Below are positions 1-6,889 of a DNA stretch of 11,732 nucleotides, piece by piece. The DNA lies in contig DATACZ010000107.1 of NCBI GenBank assembly GCA_036258795.1, positions 1 through 11,732 on the forward strand, in the 5' to 3' direction. The notes under the pieces are model-generated. The model searched no databases and was not told the DNA's origin. It saw only the letters and a program-made list of their open reading frames with translations. Source of the stretch: DATACZ01 sp036258795 (GTDB taxonomy: Bacteria; Actinomycetota; CADDZG01; JAHWKV01). Numbering within the stretch: the stretch's first letter is position 1; each line of letters starts with the position of its first letter. Position numbers and translations under genes: made by a program.

Positions 1-1030
1 GACGCACCACCTTGGATGTGCCGGAGGTTAACAGTCTTGCGGGTACGGAGGCGGTCACCAAGGTGGTGCGTCCTCGCGGTGCCGTAGCCGAGAGAGCCAA
101 GATCGCTCCGCTGTCGTTGAGGAAGGCTATGAAGTCCGCAGATTCGAACGAACCTCCGGAGGTCTGGAGGCTGGAAGCTTGCTCTGAGAGCGCGGCAGGG
201 TTCCCAAAAGCATCCCTCACAGGGTCGAGCTTTGCGACCTGCTTGGCACTGGAGATGGAATCCCGCACCTGCTGTTGGAGCAGCCGATTCTGAACCGCCC
301 CTTCTTGCCGGGCTTGCCTGAACGAGTCCTGGGTGATGTTGGCGGTCAGAACATGGGTCATCGATCCCGAGATGGCCACCACTATGATCAGCAGCAGCAT
401 TATGAACACCGCCACAACCCTGGCCTGGATCGAGGTTCGAACAACCTGCCCTAGCCAGGCAAGAACCGCAATCCCTCCCGCCAGCCTTAGGCCGTGAACG
501 GTTAGCCAGAGAGTGCCCGGCTCTGAAGACCTGAGACTCTCCAGCGAAAGAAAGCACGCCTCCGAGATTGCAAATAGAGCCAGAGCCACCACCAGCCGCC
601 TGACCGCCGGTACCGGAGTGCCCCAAGCCGCTCGTCTTGGCTCAGAAGTGGGTTTCTCGACCGAGAGGCGCTCAACATCGCCCGGACCTTCCTCCCCGTC
701 ATCCGCCAATTCGGTTGAAGGGGCCGCCGCCTCCGCCGTCTCATCTTGCTTTCCGCCCAAGACCAGGGGTTGAAGGCCAGCCACAACCAGGGCGTAGGCA
801 GACACTCGCAGGATGATGACCAAAGGGTCCCGGTCTGAGGACAACACTTGGGCCCCATGCAGCAACTCACCCAGTGCGAGCAGCATCCATCCGACGCCAA
901 ATGCGACCCTGCGCCAGTGTCCGGGCGGCACAAATTTGGGCCGGTAGATGGTTACCCAGGCAGCGCCTAGGGCCGCGACCGTAACCAGGAAGGAGGCGGC
1001 GAAATGATAGGGAGCCGGCAGTAAGTCCAT
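1..1030 (-). CDS. Multi-span membrane sensor protein, 5' part (runs off the left edge)
   Basis: The frame opened by the ATG at 1030 stays open to the left edge, giving 343 codons without a stop; the C-terminal part lies outside the window. A GAGG lies 4 nt before the ATG. Residues about 9-28, 42-62 and 69-92 form three hydrophobic spans. An acidic, Pro/Glu-rich linker (about 93-140) follows, then spans at about 146-162, 174-195 and 204-226. After the last span is a polar region with a Gln/Arg-rich helix (RQARQEGAVQNRLLQQQ) and the segment ADFIAFLNDSGAILALS, which resembles the start of an extracytoplasmic Cache/CHASE4-type ligand-binding domain. Such architectures usually lead into a histidine kinase, diguanylate cyclase or methyl-accepting output domain; which one cannot be seen here. 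A sigma-28-like promoter and a leader hairpin precede it. The membrane-sensor call is fairly safe; the output is unknown. Confidence 0.72.
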   Translation of the reverse strand, partial: MDLLPAPYHFAASFLVTVAALGAAWVTIYRPKFVPPGHWRRVAFGVGWMLLALGELLHGAQVLSSDRDPLVIILRVSAYALVVAGLQPLVLGGKQDETAEAAAPSTELADDGEEGPGDVERLSVEKPTSEPRRAAWGTPVPAVRRLVVALALFAISEACFLSLESLRSSEPGTLWLTVHGLRLAGGIAVLAWLGQVVRTSIQARVVAVFIMLLLIIVVAISGSMTHVLTANITQDSFRQARQEGAVQNRLLQQQVRDSISSAKQVAKLDPVRDAFGNPAALSEQASSLQTSGGSFESADFIAFLNDSGAILALSATAPRGRTTLVTASVPARLLTSGTSKVVR

Positions 1031-1041
1031 TCGCCTCAATT

Positions 1042-1063
1042 TACGCCTTGTGGAGAAGGCGTA
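1042..1063 (-). promoter_or_regulatory. Perfect 8-bp hairpin in the leader of the sensor gene
   Basis: TACGCCTT and AAGGCGTA are exact inverted repeats separated by a 6-nt loop. The element lies between the sigma-28-like promoter and the start codon at 1030, so it would form the 5' end of the transcript, about 6 nt before the GAGG ribosome-binding site. No U-tract follows, so it is not an intrinsic terminator. It could stabilise the mRNA 5' end, modulate translation, or be a protein-binding dyad. Confidence 0.5.
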
Positions 1064-1068
1064 CATAC

Positions 1069-1095
1069 TTATCGGCAGAATCGATCTTGTAGTTA
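1069..1095 (-). promoter_or_regulatory. Sigma-28 (FliA/SigD/WhiG)-like promoter
   Basis: Read on the minus strand the sequence is TAAC-N15-GCCGATAA. The known consensus for the sigma-28 family (FliA, SigD, Streptomyces WhiG) is TAAA-N15-GCCGATAA, so 11 of 12 defined bases match with exact spacing. Transcription would start near 1062, about 32 nt before the sensor ATG at 1030. The match is seen directly; use by a sigma-28 factor is inferred. Confidence 0.6.
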
Positions 1096-1164
1096 AGCGA
1101 TTCCTGTAAAAAATACCAATCCTTGTGCCTGCAGCCTGCTCAGCCGAGGCGGCATGGAATGGCC

Positions 1165-2214
1165 CTAATCGGGCGAGATCTTGCTCAAAGCCGAAATCGC
1201 CTCTCGCAGAGTGGAGACGCCGACCACCAACATTGATGGCTCCGCCGCCTTCTGGGCGGCTTCAAGCTCGGCTCTTGGAACCAAAAATACCTGGGCACCA
1301 ATTCTCCTTGCCGATTCGACCTTTTGTTTGATCGCTCCCACCTCGCCCACTACTCCACTGTGCCCTTTGCGGTTCTCGATCGTGCCCGTTCCCGCGACCT
1401 TTTTTCCCCTGGTCAGATCGTCCGGCACAAGAAGGTCGTAAATCGACAGCGCCAGCATCAGGCCTGCGGAGGGTCCGCCAATTCCTGCGTTGTCGATCTT
1501 CAAATCGAAAGGCGGCTTGTGGTGCTGGCGCACCATGACACCCAGCGAGGGCTTGCCGGGCTCTTTGTCCGACTCGATAGCCCTAATCGAAAATTCCTTC
1601 GCTTCGGCTGCCCGCTTTACTGAGACTTGGATCGGCTTTCCGACCTGTCGGGCCGCAACAGCTCTGGTTATGTCAGCCAGACGCACTATCGGGGCTTCGT
1701 CGACCTTAACGATGATGTCCCCCGGCTGGAGCTTGCGATTAGCGTCGGAGTCCTTAACCACCTGGGTCACCAGCACACCGTCGGGTTCGTAGGGCAGCCC
1801 TACCTCCTTGAGGGCGGCTACCGCCGCGGCGTCCTGGCTCTGGGTCATCTGGGCGGCGTGTGCCCTTTCGGTTTGCTGGTGCGAAAAGCCAGGAGGATAG
1901 ATGGACTCCCTGGGCAAGACCCCCTTGTCCGGATCCACTGCCGCCTTGAGAGCTTCGTACATCGTCACACCGTCGATAGAGGTGATTTGCGTGGTGGTGA
2001 AGTGGAATGCACCCCGGGAAGGGTACGTCGGTGCACTCACCTCGGTCCGCTTCATTAGGTCAGGCGCCGGACCCGGCTCCAGCACGAGTAACGGAAGAGG
2101 AATGGAAATGGCGGCCGCGGCTACCAGCCCCGCCACTGCGAAGCCGAGAATTGGCGGCCGTACTCCCCGGCGTGACGTACCCGATGGGCCGGAAATGAGA
2201 GCTGCTTTCCTCAC
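1165..2214 (-). CDS. Membrane-anchored PDZ/Lon-like serine protease (YlbL/SepM type)
   Basis: A 349-residue protein with a short cytoplasmic N-terminus, one transmembrane anchor (about 21-45) and the LEPGPAPDL segment typical of the family. A PDZ domain follows (about 143-213, with LQPGDIIVKVD), then an S16/Lon-type catalytic domain (about 222-347). The catalytic dyad is visible: Ser249 in GGPSAGLMLAL and Lys296 in GAIKQKV. The domain would face outside the cell, as in Bacillus YlbL, Streptococcus SepM and mycobacterial homologues, which clip small extracytoplasmic peptides or membrane proteins. The start is a GTG at 2214 with no convincing Shine-Dalgarno sequence. It lies 22 nt after the MarP-like gene, so the two are probably co-transcribed. 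The segment between GTGTIENRKGHSGVV and the Lys is slightly divergent, but the dyad is intact. Confidence 0.9.
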   Translation of the reverse strand: MRKAALISGPSGTSRRGVRPPILGFAVAGLVAAAAISIPLPLLVLEPGPAPDLMKRTEVSAPTYPSRGAFHFTTTQITSIDGVTMYEALKAAVDPDKGVLPRESIYPPGFSHQQTERAHAAQMTQSQDAAAVAALKEVGLPYEPDGVLVTQVVKDSDANRKLQPGDIIVKVDEAPIVRLADITRAVAARQVGKPIQVSVKRAAEAKEFSIRAIESDKEPGKPSLGVMVRQHHKPPFDLKIDNAGIGGPSAGLMLALSIYDLLVPDDLTRGKKVAGTGTIENRKGHSGVVGEVGAIKQKVESARRIGAQVFLVPRAELEAAQKAAEPSMLVVGVSTLREAISALSKISPD

Positions 2215-2236
2215 CGTCTACTGATCCAACGAGGCC

Positions 2237-3415
2237 TCAGGCAGGACAAGGCCCCGTATCGACCTGGGTTCTTACGGCCCTGGCAGCATCCAGCTTGGGC
2301 GCGACCGATGTGGAGGTCAGGGCATAAGCGACGTTGGGAGTGGCGAGAGACGAGGCAAAGATCACTCCCACCACGCGCCCGCTGGATTCAACGAACGGCC
2401 CTCCAGAGTTACCTTGGTGAACCGACGCCTCGATCTGATAGACGTCCCTGGAAACAAGCCTCTGACTGTAGATGTCTCTTCCCACCACGTTATTCAGCCT
2501 CGCCCGCACTGCGCCCGGTTCAGCACGGAATGGCCCTCCTTCGGGATATCCAAGAACGCCTCCCTGAAGCCCGCGGGGCGCCACATCTCGCCGTAGCGGA
2601 AGGGGGTTACCTGTCAATGTACCCGCCCGGAGGATCGCCAAGTCCATGCTCGGATCGAAATGTACGACTGCGGTCCGATGAAAGCGACCTCGGCGGTCCT
2701 GGACAACGGGCCGGTCGACTCCGGCCACGACATGAGCGTTCGTGATCACCAGGCCCCCGGTGGTGATAAACCCCGAGCCCTGGCTTATTCGGTTACACCC
2801 GGTGGCGGTGATCTTTAGAGTGCTCGGTCCTGCGGCGCTTGCGGCGCTCGTAAGCACCGGCCCACCTTGTACGGGAACGTCGGGAGCAGGGCTCGGTTCC
2901 AGACCTGCAAACACTGGCGGGAAACCGGATGGAAGGAAGTAAGCCTGAATGCGGGAAAAGACCGACGGTGCAGGCGGAAGCCTGTCGTCCATTGCGCGCA
3001 TGATCTGCGATTGCTGGAGGGCCATGGTCACCCCCGGCAACCCGACCTGCGCCATCAAGCCGCCGACCAGCCACGTCGTGAGCAGCGTGACTATCACCGA
3101 GAATCCAGCTCCACCCACGGCGTTGATCGACCCCAGCCTCATCCGCTGAAGGACTCCCCAGGTCGTCTTGGCTCCGATCCACCGGCCCAAACCGGAAAGC
3201 AGGCCAGCCACACCAAAAAGAGTCGCCGACACGACAATGATCTTGAGCGCGGGGTTTGCTACAAAGTCAGCGAACCTGGGACCCAGCCGGGCTCCTAGCA
3301 GAAGTCCAATCCCGAAACCGCCATAGGAGAGAACCTGCACGGCCGCCCCCTGGGCGATTCCGTGGGCCACGGAGCCGGCCACCAGCAGCAGTATGAACAG
3401 GTCGACCCAGTTCAC
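2237..3415 (-). CDS. MarP-like membrane serine protease (CvpA domain plus trypsin-like domain)
   Basis: The N-terminal half (1-130) is a CvpA/colicin V production-like domain with about four hydrophobic spans. The C-terminal half (about 195-390) is a trypsin/HtrA-fold protease. The triad is clear: His228 in TNAHVVAG, Asp258 in DPSMDLAIL and Ser337 in QGNSGGPF. Cys207 and Cys390 sit at the two ends of the protease domain, where the disulfide of Mycobacterium tuberculosis MarP (Rv3671c) lies, and the length (392) is close to that protein. MarP is a periplasmic protease needed for acid and oxidative stress resistance; the same role here is inferred. The GTG at 3415 is the only usual start after the upstream in-frame stop, and it lacks a clear ribosome-binding site. 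It lies 64 nt after mreB and 22 nt before the PDZ/Lon-like protease gene. Confidence 0.9.
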   Translation of the reverse strand: MNWVDLFILLLVAGSVAHGIAQGAAVQVLSYGGFGIGLLLGARLGPRFADFVANPALKIIVVSATLFGVAGLLSGLGRWIGAKTTWGVLQRMRLGSINAVGGAGFSVIVTLLTTWLVGGLMAQVGLPGVTMALQQSQIMRAMDDRLPPAPSVFSRIQAYFLPSGFPPVFAGLEPSPAPDVPVQGGPVLTSAASAAGPSTLKITATGCNRISQGSGFITTGGLVITNAHVVAGVDRPVVQDRRGRFHRTAVVHFDPSMDLAILRAGTLTGNPLPLRRDVAPRGLQGGVLGYPEGGPFRAEPGAVRARLNNVVGRDIYSQRLVSRDVYQIEASVHQGNSGGPFVESSGRVVGVIFASSLATPNVAYALTSTSVAPKLDAARAVRTQVDTGPCPA

Positions 3416-3449
3416 AGCGCCGAACAGATTCGCTGTAAGGAGGGCTCCC

Positions 3450-3479
3450 AGCCCCAGAGCCTTTTAAGGACTCGGGGCT
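3450..3479 (-). other. Strong hairpin directly after the mreB stop codon
   Basis: AGCCCCGAG and CTCTGGGGCT pair over nine base pairs with a single bulged base. The interior CCTT/AAGG can extend the helix. It begins at the first base after the mreB TGA and is followed by GGGAGCCC rather than a U-tract. It may be a U-less terminator, an mRNA processing or stability element separating mreB from the protease pair, or a translation-linked structure. Confidence 0.45.
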
Positions 3480-4487
3480 TCACGGAGTGCTGGACACAAA
3501 CAGATCCTTCAGGACAGGAAGGGTTTCGAGGCATTTGCCTGCCCCGAAAACGACGCACTCCAGGGGGCGATCGGTGAGGTGGACCGGCACCTCAGACTCC
3601 TCCGTAATGCGCATCTGGATGCCGCGCAGAAGGCCACTGCCCCCGGTGAGAGCAATCCCCCGTGCGAGGATGTCCTGACCGAGCTCGGGCGGTGTCTCTG
3701 CCAGTGCAGAGATCACCGCTTGGACTATTTGACTGACCGGATCTCCAATTGCCTCACGTATTTCCTCTGAGGTTATCTGCACCGTCTTGGGCAGACCGGT
3801 CGCGAGGTCCCGTCCCCGAATCTCTGCCTTCTCCTCTTCGGCTAGGGGGAAAGCTGAGCCGATGGCAATCTTGATCTGCTCGGCCGTCCGCTCCCCCACG
3901 ACGATGGCGTACTCCTTGCGAATGTGTCGTGAAATAGCGTCGTCTATGTCGAATCCACCGATACGGATGGACTTGTTTACTACCACGCCACCCATTGAGA
4001 TGACGCCCACCTCGCTGGTTCCGCCCCCGATGTCGACGATTAGATTTCCCGTAGGTTCTTGAATAGGCAGCCCGGCTCCGATCGCAGCCGCCACAGGCTC
4101 CTCGATCAGGTATGCAGAACGAGCCCCGGCAGCGATCGCCGCGTCCTGCACCGCCCGCCTCTCTACCTCTGTGATGGCGGATGGAATGCAGATCAAAACT
4201 CGAACGCGGGCCATTCGCTTGCGAACTCCGGCCTTCTCCATGAGCAGGCGGATGTACCGTTCCGTGATCTCGAAATCGCTGATCGCACCGCGGCGCAGCG
4301 GCCGCTCCGCGACGATGTAACCGGGTGTACGCCCGATCATTCGGAAGGCCTCGTCGCCGACGGCCAGCACCTGGCCGTTTTTCCGGTTGAGCGCGATCAC
4401 GGTCGGCTGGTTGAACACGATGCCGTGACCGGCGGCGTAAATCAGAGTGTTGGCGGTGCCGAGATCAATGGCTAGGTCCCGGCCCAT
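3480..4487 (-). CDS. mreB: Rod-shape actin homologue MreB
   Basis: A 335-residue bacterial actin. The ATP-binding motifs are visible: phosphate 1 at 8-17 (DLGTANTLIY), phosphate 2 at 152-164 (DIGGGTSEVGVIS) and the adenosine motif near 278-290 (IALTGGSGLLRGI). NQPTVIALNR and RPLRRGAISDFE are family signatures, and the length is normal for MreB/Mbl. MreB polymerises under the inner membrane and organises the elongasome that directs side-wall peptidoglycan synthesis. I chose the ATG at 4487 because it overlaps the TGA of the upstream small gene (TGATG), which implies translational coupling; an in-frame TTG sits just before it at 4490. mreC and mreD do not follow; MarP-like and PDZ/Lon-like proteases do. 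It could equally be the Mbl paralogue. Confidence 0.93.
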   Translation of the reverse strand: MGRDLAIDLGTANTLIYAAGHGIVFNQPTVIALNRKNGQVLAVGDEAFRMIGRTPGYIVAERPLRRGAISDFEITERYIRLLMEKAGVRKRMARVRVLICIPSAITEVERRAVQDAAIAAGARSAYLIEEPVAAAIGAGLPIQEPTGNLIVDIGGGTSEVGVISMGGVVVNKSIRIGGFDIDDAISRHIRKEYAIVVGERTAEQIKIAIGSAFPLAEEEKAEIRGRDLATGLPKTVQITSEEIREAIGDPVSQIVQAVISALAETPPELGQDILARGIALTGGSGLLRGIQMRITEESEVPVHLTDRPLECVVFGAGKCLETLPVLKDLFVSSTP

Positions 4488-4648
4488 CAAAGGTCGTTGC
4501 CCTTACCGTTCCTTTCCGGCGTCAGCGCCTTGATGGCGCGCTGAAAGGCGTCCACCGATTTCTTCGGGTCATTAGACTCCCGCTGCCTAATGGACAAGAA
4601 CCCGATGATCGTGGCCGACATGACGACGGCGAAAATTAGATAAGCCAC
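4487..4648 (-). CDS. 53-residue single-span membrane protein, translationally coupled to mreB
   Basis: A small open frame starts at a GTG (4648) preceded by GAGG with 7-nt spacing, and ends in a TGA that shares its A with the mreB ATG. Residues 2-20 (AYLIFAVVMSATIIGFLSI) form one transmembrane span. The positive segment RQRE follows, placing the C-terminus in the cytoplasm. The soluble tail contains DPKKSVDAFQRAIKALTPE, an amphipathic helix. I recall similar short actinobacterial membrane proteins carrying an SVDxFxRAxxAL-like stretch, but none with a known function. Its overlap with mreB suggests a role in anchoring or tuning MreB at the membrane; this is inference. The start is supported by the ribosome-binding site and by an in-frame TGA just upstream. 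Confidence 0.75.
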   Translation of the reverse strand: MAYLIFAVVMSATIIGFLSIRQRESNDPKKSVDAFQRAIKALTPERNGKGNDL

Positions 4649-4714
4649 TCAAGTACCTCGAGGCTAGAGGCTACAGTATTTTCCCAAGGTTCCTTCAGGG
4701 AGGAAGCAAGAGTA

Positions 4715-4741
4715 AGGGGCCGTCGGAGAGGCCCGGCCCCT
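4715..4741. other. 8-bp perfect hairpin between two small membrane-protein genes
   Basis: AGGGGCCG and CGGCCCCT are exact inverted repeats around an 11-nt loop. The element lies between the 28-residue peptide gene and the 53-residue gene, 67 nt before the latter's start, and is the second of two strong hairpins in this gap. On the minus strand it is followed by TACTCTTGC, without a clean U-tract. It may be half of a tandem terminator or an attenuator-like leader of the mreB operon. Confidence 0.4.
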
Positions 4742-4763
4742 GAGGTACAACATCAGTTTTCTC

Positions 4764-4782
4764 AAGGCCCGACGTGGGCCTT
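4764..4782 (-). terminator. Probable U-less terminator hairpin after the 28-residue peptide gene
   Basis: AAGGCCC and GGGCCTT pair perfectly over seven base pairs around a 5-nt loop, 17 nt beyond the stop of the small membrane peptide on the minus strand. The following bases (GAGAAAAC) are not U-rich, so termination is uncertain. Hairpins without U-tracts are common after actinobacterial genes. The plus strand does have a TTTT a few bases beyond the hairpin, but no plus-strand gene leads into it. Confidence 0.4.
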
Positions 4783-4799
4783 ATGGTCGTTTTCTAGGC

Positions 4800-4886
4800 T
4801 TAGCCGCGAAGAGCCAGCATCAACACGAAAACGACGCCGACTGCCACCAAGATCACGAAGTACATCGGGTTCATAAGCTCATCCAC
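4800..4886 (-). CDS. 28-residue single-span membrane micropeptide
   Basis: A GTG at 4886 is preceded by AAAGGG with 8-nt spacing, a good ribosome-binding site. The frame reads MDELMNPMYFV, then a hydrophobic stretch (residues about 8-25, rich in Val, Leu, Ile and Met), and ends in Leu-Arg-Gly and TAA. An acidic N-terminus, one membrane span and an Arg near the C-terminus are typical of regulatory micropeptides that bind larger membrane proteins. A hairpin follows the stop. It is the first of two small membrane-protein genes upstream of mreB on the same strand. No family was recognised. The short length means chance is possible, but the ribosome-binding site and composition support a real gene. 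An internal ATG at codon 5 could also serve as start. Confidence 0.5.
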   Translation of the reverse strand: MDELMNPMYFVILVAVGVVFVLMLALRG

Positions 4887-5029
4887 GACAACCGCCCTTT
4901 CTGCACTCTTGCTACATCAAGGTTGGACAAGAAATTTTAACTCATCCGCTGAGAAGGGCAGGGAGGCTCTAAAGACCCGCCCAGGGGATGCACGGATTCT
5001 AGTACAAGGGTCAGTGGCAAGATAGAGGC

Positions 5030-6169
5030 GTGGACGACATCGACCAGGCCGACCTCATCGCAGCTCTTTCCGAGATTCCCCTCTTCAGAGAAATTCGTAA
5101 CGTCCTGCTCAATCAATCCCGGCCGGTCAATTGGGACATCGCGCGACAGATCACCTCGGCGATTGCACAGGCTGGTCCACCAGACGTCGGTGCCGGCGGT
5201 GCGGATCTGAGGGATTTCCAGGAGGCTTGCCGAATAGCAGAGCTACGGATTACTGCCTTAACGGGCTTTGAGCTTCTTCCCGGCATCACCCAGGTTGACA
5301 TGCTGACGAGGTCCCAGTGGGCTCAGCTGAATCTGGACAGTTTGGCGCCGTTCATGGAGCGCCTGGCGCGAAGGTTGTCCGGGCAGGCATCTGAGGGACC
5401 GCCCGCTCCCGTTCAGGCACTCGTCAGCACTTTGGGACCGTTTGCGATGGGTGTGCAGCTTGGCCTGGTCGTGGGGTACCTCTCTCACAAGACGCTTGCC
5501 CAATGGGATTTCTGTCTTCCCCGCGGCCAAGCCGGCCGTCTGTATGTGAACCATCCGAACATCACCCGCGTCGAGCGGGAGCTTGGAGTTGACTCCAAGC
5601 AATTCCGGCTATGGATTGCTCTTCACGAGGTGTCCCATGAGCTTTTGTTTCAGGCGGTGGAGTGGGCCCGCTCTTACCTGGTCGGTCTGGTCGAGTCGTA
5701 CATCGACGCCGCCTCAATCGACTCGGCGGAGATTATGGGTCGAATGCGGGGATTGAACGATCCCGACGAGGTCGCCCGTCTAATGCAACAGCCGGAGGAG
5801 CTATTTCCAATGCTAAGGTCTCCGGCCCAGAACGAGTTCGTGGAGCGGATTCAGTGCTTTATGAGCGTGGCCGAAGGTTACAGCGAGTGGACCGTCCGCG
5901 AGGCCGGCCTGGACATGCTCGACCAGTTCGACAAGATTCGGGAAGGAATAAACCGGCGAAGAGCGGAGCGATCGTCGGCGGAGAAGATGCTCGAAAAGCT
6001 TCTGGGACTGGACCTAGAGCACGAGCAGCACAGAGCGGGCGAGAGATTCATTTCAAAGGTGGCACACGCGGGCCAGCTGGAGCTGCTGTGGAAGGGACCT
6101 GAGAATCTGCCCGGAAAGATTGAGATCGCCGAGCCAGCCAAGTGGCTAACCCGGTTAGCGTTTTCCTGA
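5030..6169 (+). CDS. DUF2342 zinc metallopeptidase-like protein (F420-associated family)
   Basis: A 379-residue protein of the zincin-like DUF2342 family, whose members are often annotated as coenzyme F420 biosynthesis-associated or zinc-dependent metalloprotease. Visible features are the HEVSH motif (His199, Glu200, His203) within LWIALHEVSHELLF, and Glu282 in AEGYSEWTVREAG, at the place of the expected third zinc ligand. The C-terminal GERF, LLWKGPENLP and WLTRL pattern is typical of the family. No signal peptide or membrane span is seen, so it is probably cytoplasmic. The substrate is unknown; the link to F420 comes from co-occurrence across genomes. The GTG at 5030 is the only usual start after the in-frame stop at 5000. 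A GAGG lies only 1 nt before it, so initiation may be leaderless or unusual. It stands alone, convergent with the yqgE-type gene. Confidence 0.85.
   Translation: MDDIDQADLIAALSEIPLFREIRNVLLNQSRPVNWDIARQITSAIAQAGPPDVGAGGADLRDFQEACRIAELRITALTGFELLPGITQVDMLTRSQWAQLNLDSLAPFMERLARRLSGQASEGPPAPVQALVSTLGPFAMGVQLGLVVGYLSHKTLAQWDFCLPRGQAGRLYVNHPNITRVERELGVDSKQFRLWIALHEVSHELLFQAVEWARSYLVGLVESYIDAASIDSAEIMGRMRGLNDPDEVARLMQQPEELFPMLRSPAQNEFVERIQCFMSVAEGYSEWTVREAGLDMLDQFDKIREGINRRRAERSSAEKMLEKLLGLDLEHEQHRAGERFISKVAHAGQLELLWKGPENLPGKIEIAEPAKWLTRLAFS
6145..6166 (+). terminator. Possible intrinsic terminator inside the end of the DUF2342 gene
   Basis: GCTAAC, CCG loop and GTTAGC form a 6-bp hairpin followed by GTTTTCC, all within the last eight codons before the TGA at 6167-6169. 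The following intergenic space is only 27 nt, and the neighbour is convergent, so a terminator that uses the coding end is plausible. The stem is short and the U-tract brief. Confidence 0.4.
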
Positions 6170-6196
6170 CCCAATCCGAAGGCGAACCAATCGCGC

Positions 6197-6739
6197 TTAA
6201 TTGGTAGACGGATCCCACGGCATCAATGCCAGGAGCCGGTAGTTGCCGCCCTTGCGTTTTAGTACCTTGCTCCAGAGCTGGTCTGGGTCCTCGGTAAAGA
6301 CGTCATCCGGCAGGGCGGGCTCCACAATCCAGGCGGACATGGCGAGCTCTCCCTCGAGCTGTCCCGGACCCCACCCTGCGAAACCAGCAAAGACCCTGGC
6401 CCGCCGGATGCCCCTGAGGTCCTCCGGTGCCAGGCCCGACATCGGAAGGCCAATAGAGCCCAAGACGAGCGTCCCTGCCAGGATCGGATCTTCGAACTCC
6501 GCCAGGACGAGGGCTTGCTCCGGCTCAACCGGCCCACCCAGGAACAGCGGCGCCCCCGGCGGCACGAGGCTCGCCAGAGATGGCACGGCCTCTTCAACCG
6601 ATACCGGTGCCGGCCTGTTGAGCACGAGCCCCATGGCGCCCTCCTCACCGCCCTCCGCCATCAAGACAACAGCCTTCCGGAAATTGGGATCGAATAGCTG
6701 GCCCCCGGCGACCAGGAGGCTTCCCTTCAGGTTCTCCAC
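6197..6739 (-). CDS. YqgE/AlgH family protein (DUF179)
   Basis: A 180-residue protein close to the usual family length. The N-terminal GSLLVAGGQLFDPNF and VVLMAEGGEEGAMGLVLNRP, the central LFLGGPVEPEQ (66-75), and ARVFAGFAGWGPGQLEGEL (114-132) are the conserved blocks of YqgE/AlgH. AlgH was first linked to alginate regulation in Pseudomonas, and family structures are known, but the biochemical role is not established. No membrane segment is present, so it should be cytoplasmic. The start is a GTG at 6739; an AGGG lies 16 nt upstream, further than normal, and an in-frame TGA just beyond leaves little room for another start. It is convergent with the DUF2342 gene and divergent from the cold-shock gene. 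Confidence 0.9.
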   Translation of the reverse strand: MENLKGSLLVAGGQLFDPNFRKAVVLMAEGGEEGAMGLVLNRPAPVSVEEAVPSLASLVPPGAPLFLGGPVEPEQALVLAEFEDPILAGTLVLGSIGLPMSGLAPEDLRGIRRARVFAGFAGWGPGQLEGELAMSAWIVEPALPDDVFTEDPDQLWSKVLKRKGGNYRLLALMPWDPSTN

Positions 6740-6889
6740 AGATGGAATTATTCATCCCTCGCCACAAAGAGCGCGGCCAACACCTTGTCGTTGGTTCTAG
6801 TTAAGAGACCGGCGATGCACCGTCCGTTTTTCGTAGTGATACACTCATCCGTGAGGGCACGGCCCAGGTCCATGCGTCACGCAGTCCAG

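Noticed and set aside
502..933. 143-codon minus-strand frame within the sensor gene
   Set aside because: It overlaps the membrane-sensor frame on the same strand, and its translation is Arg/Trp/Ser-rich without domain character. The sensor frame has clear membrane spans.
1100..1165. Intrinsic terminator after the PDZ/Lon-like gene using the T6 run near 1108-1113
   Set aside because: The only possible stems are about four base pairs and sit well away from the T-run on the minus strand.
1627..2058. Plus-strand frame opposite the PDZ/Lon-like protease gene
   Set aside because: Antisense shadow of a gene with an intact catalytic dyad; no ribosome-binding site or recognisable domain.
4059..4475. 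Plus-strand frame opposite mreB
   Set aside because: Antisense shadow; mreB is unmistakable on the other strand.
5662..6102. 146-codon plus-strand frame inside the DUF2342 gene
   Set aside because: Overlaps a conserved family gene in another frame and is Gly/Arg-rich, as expected from frame-shifted GC-rich coding sequence.
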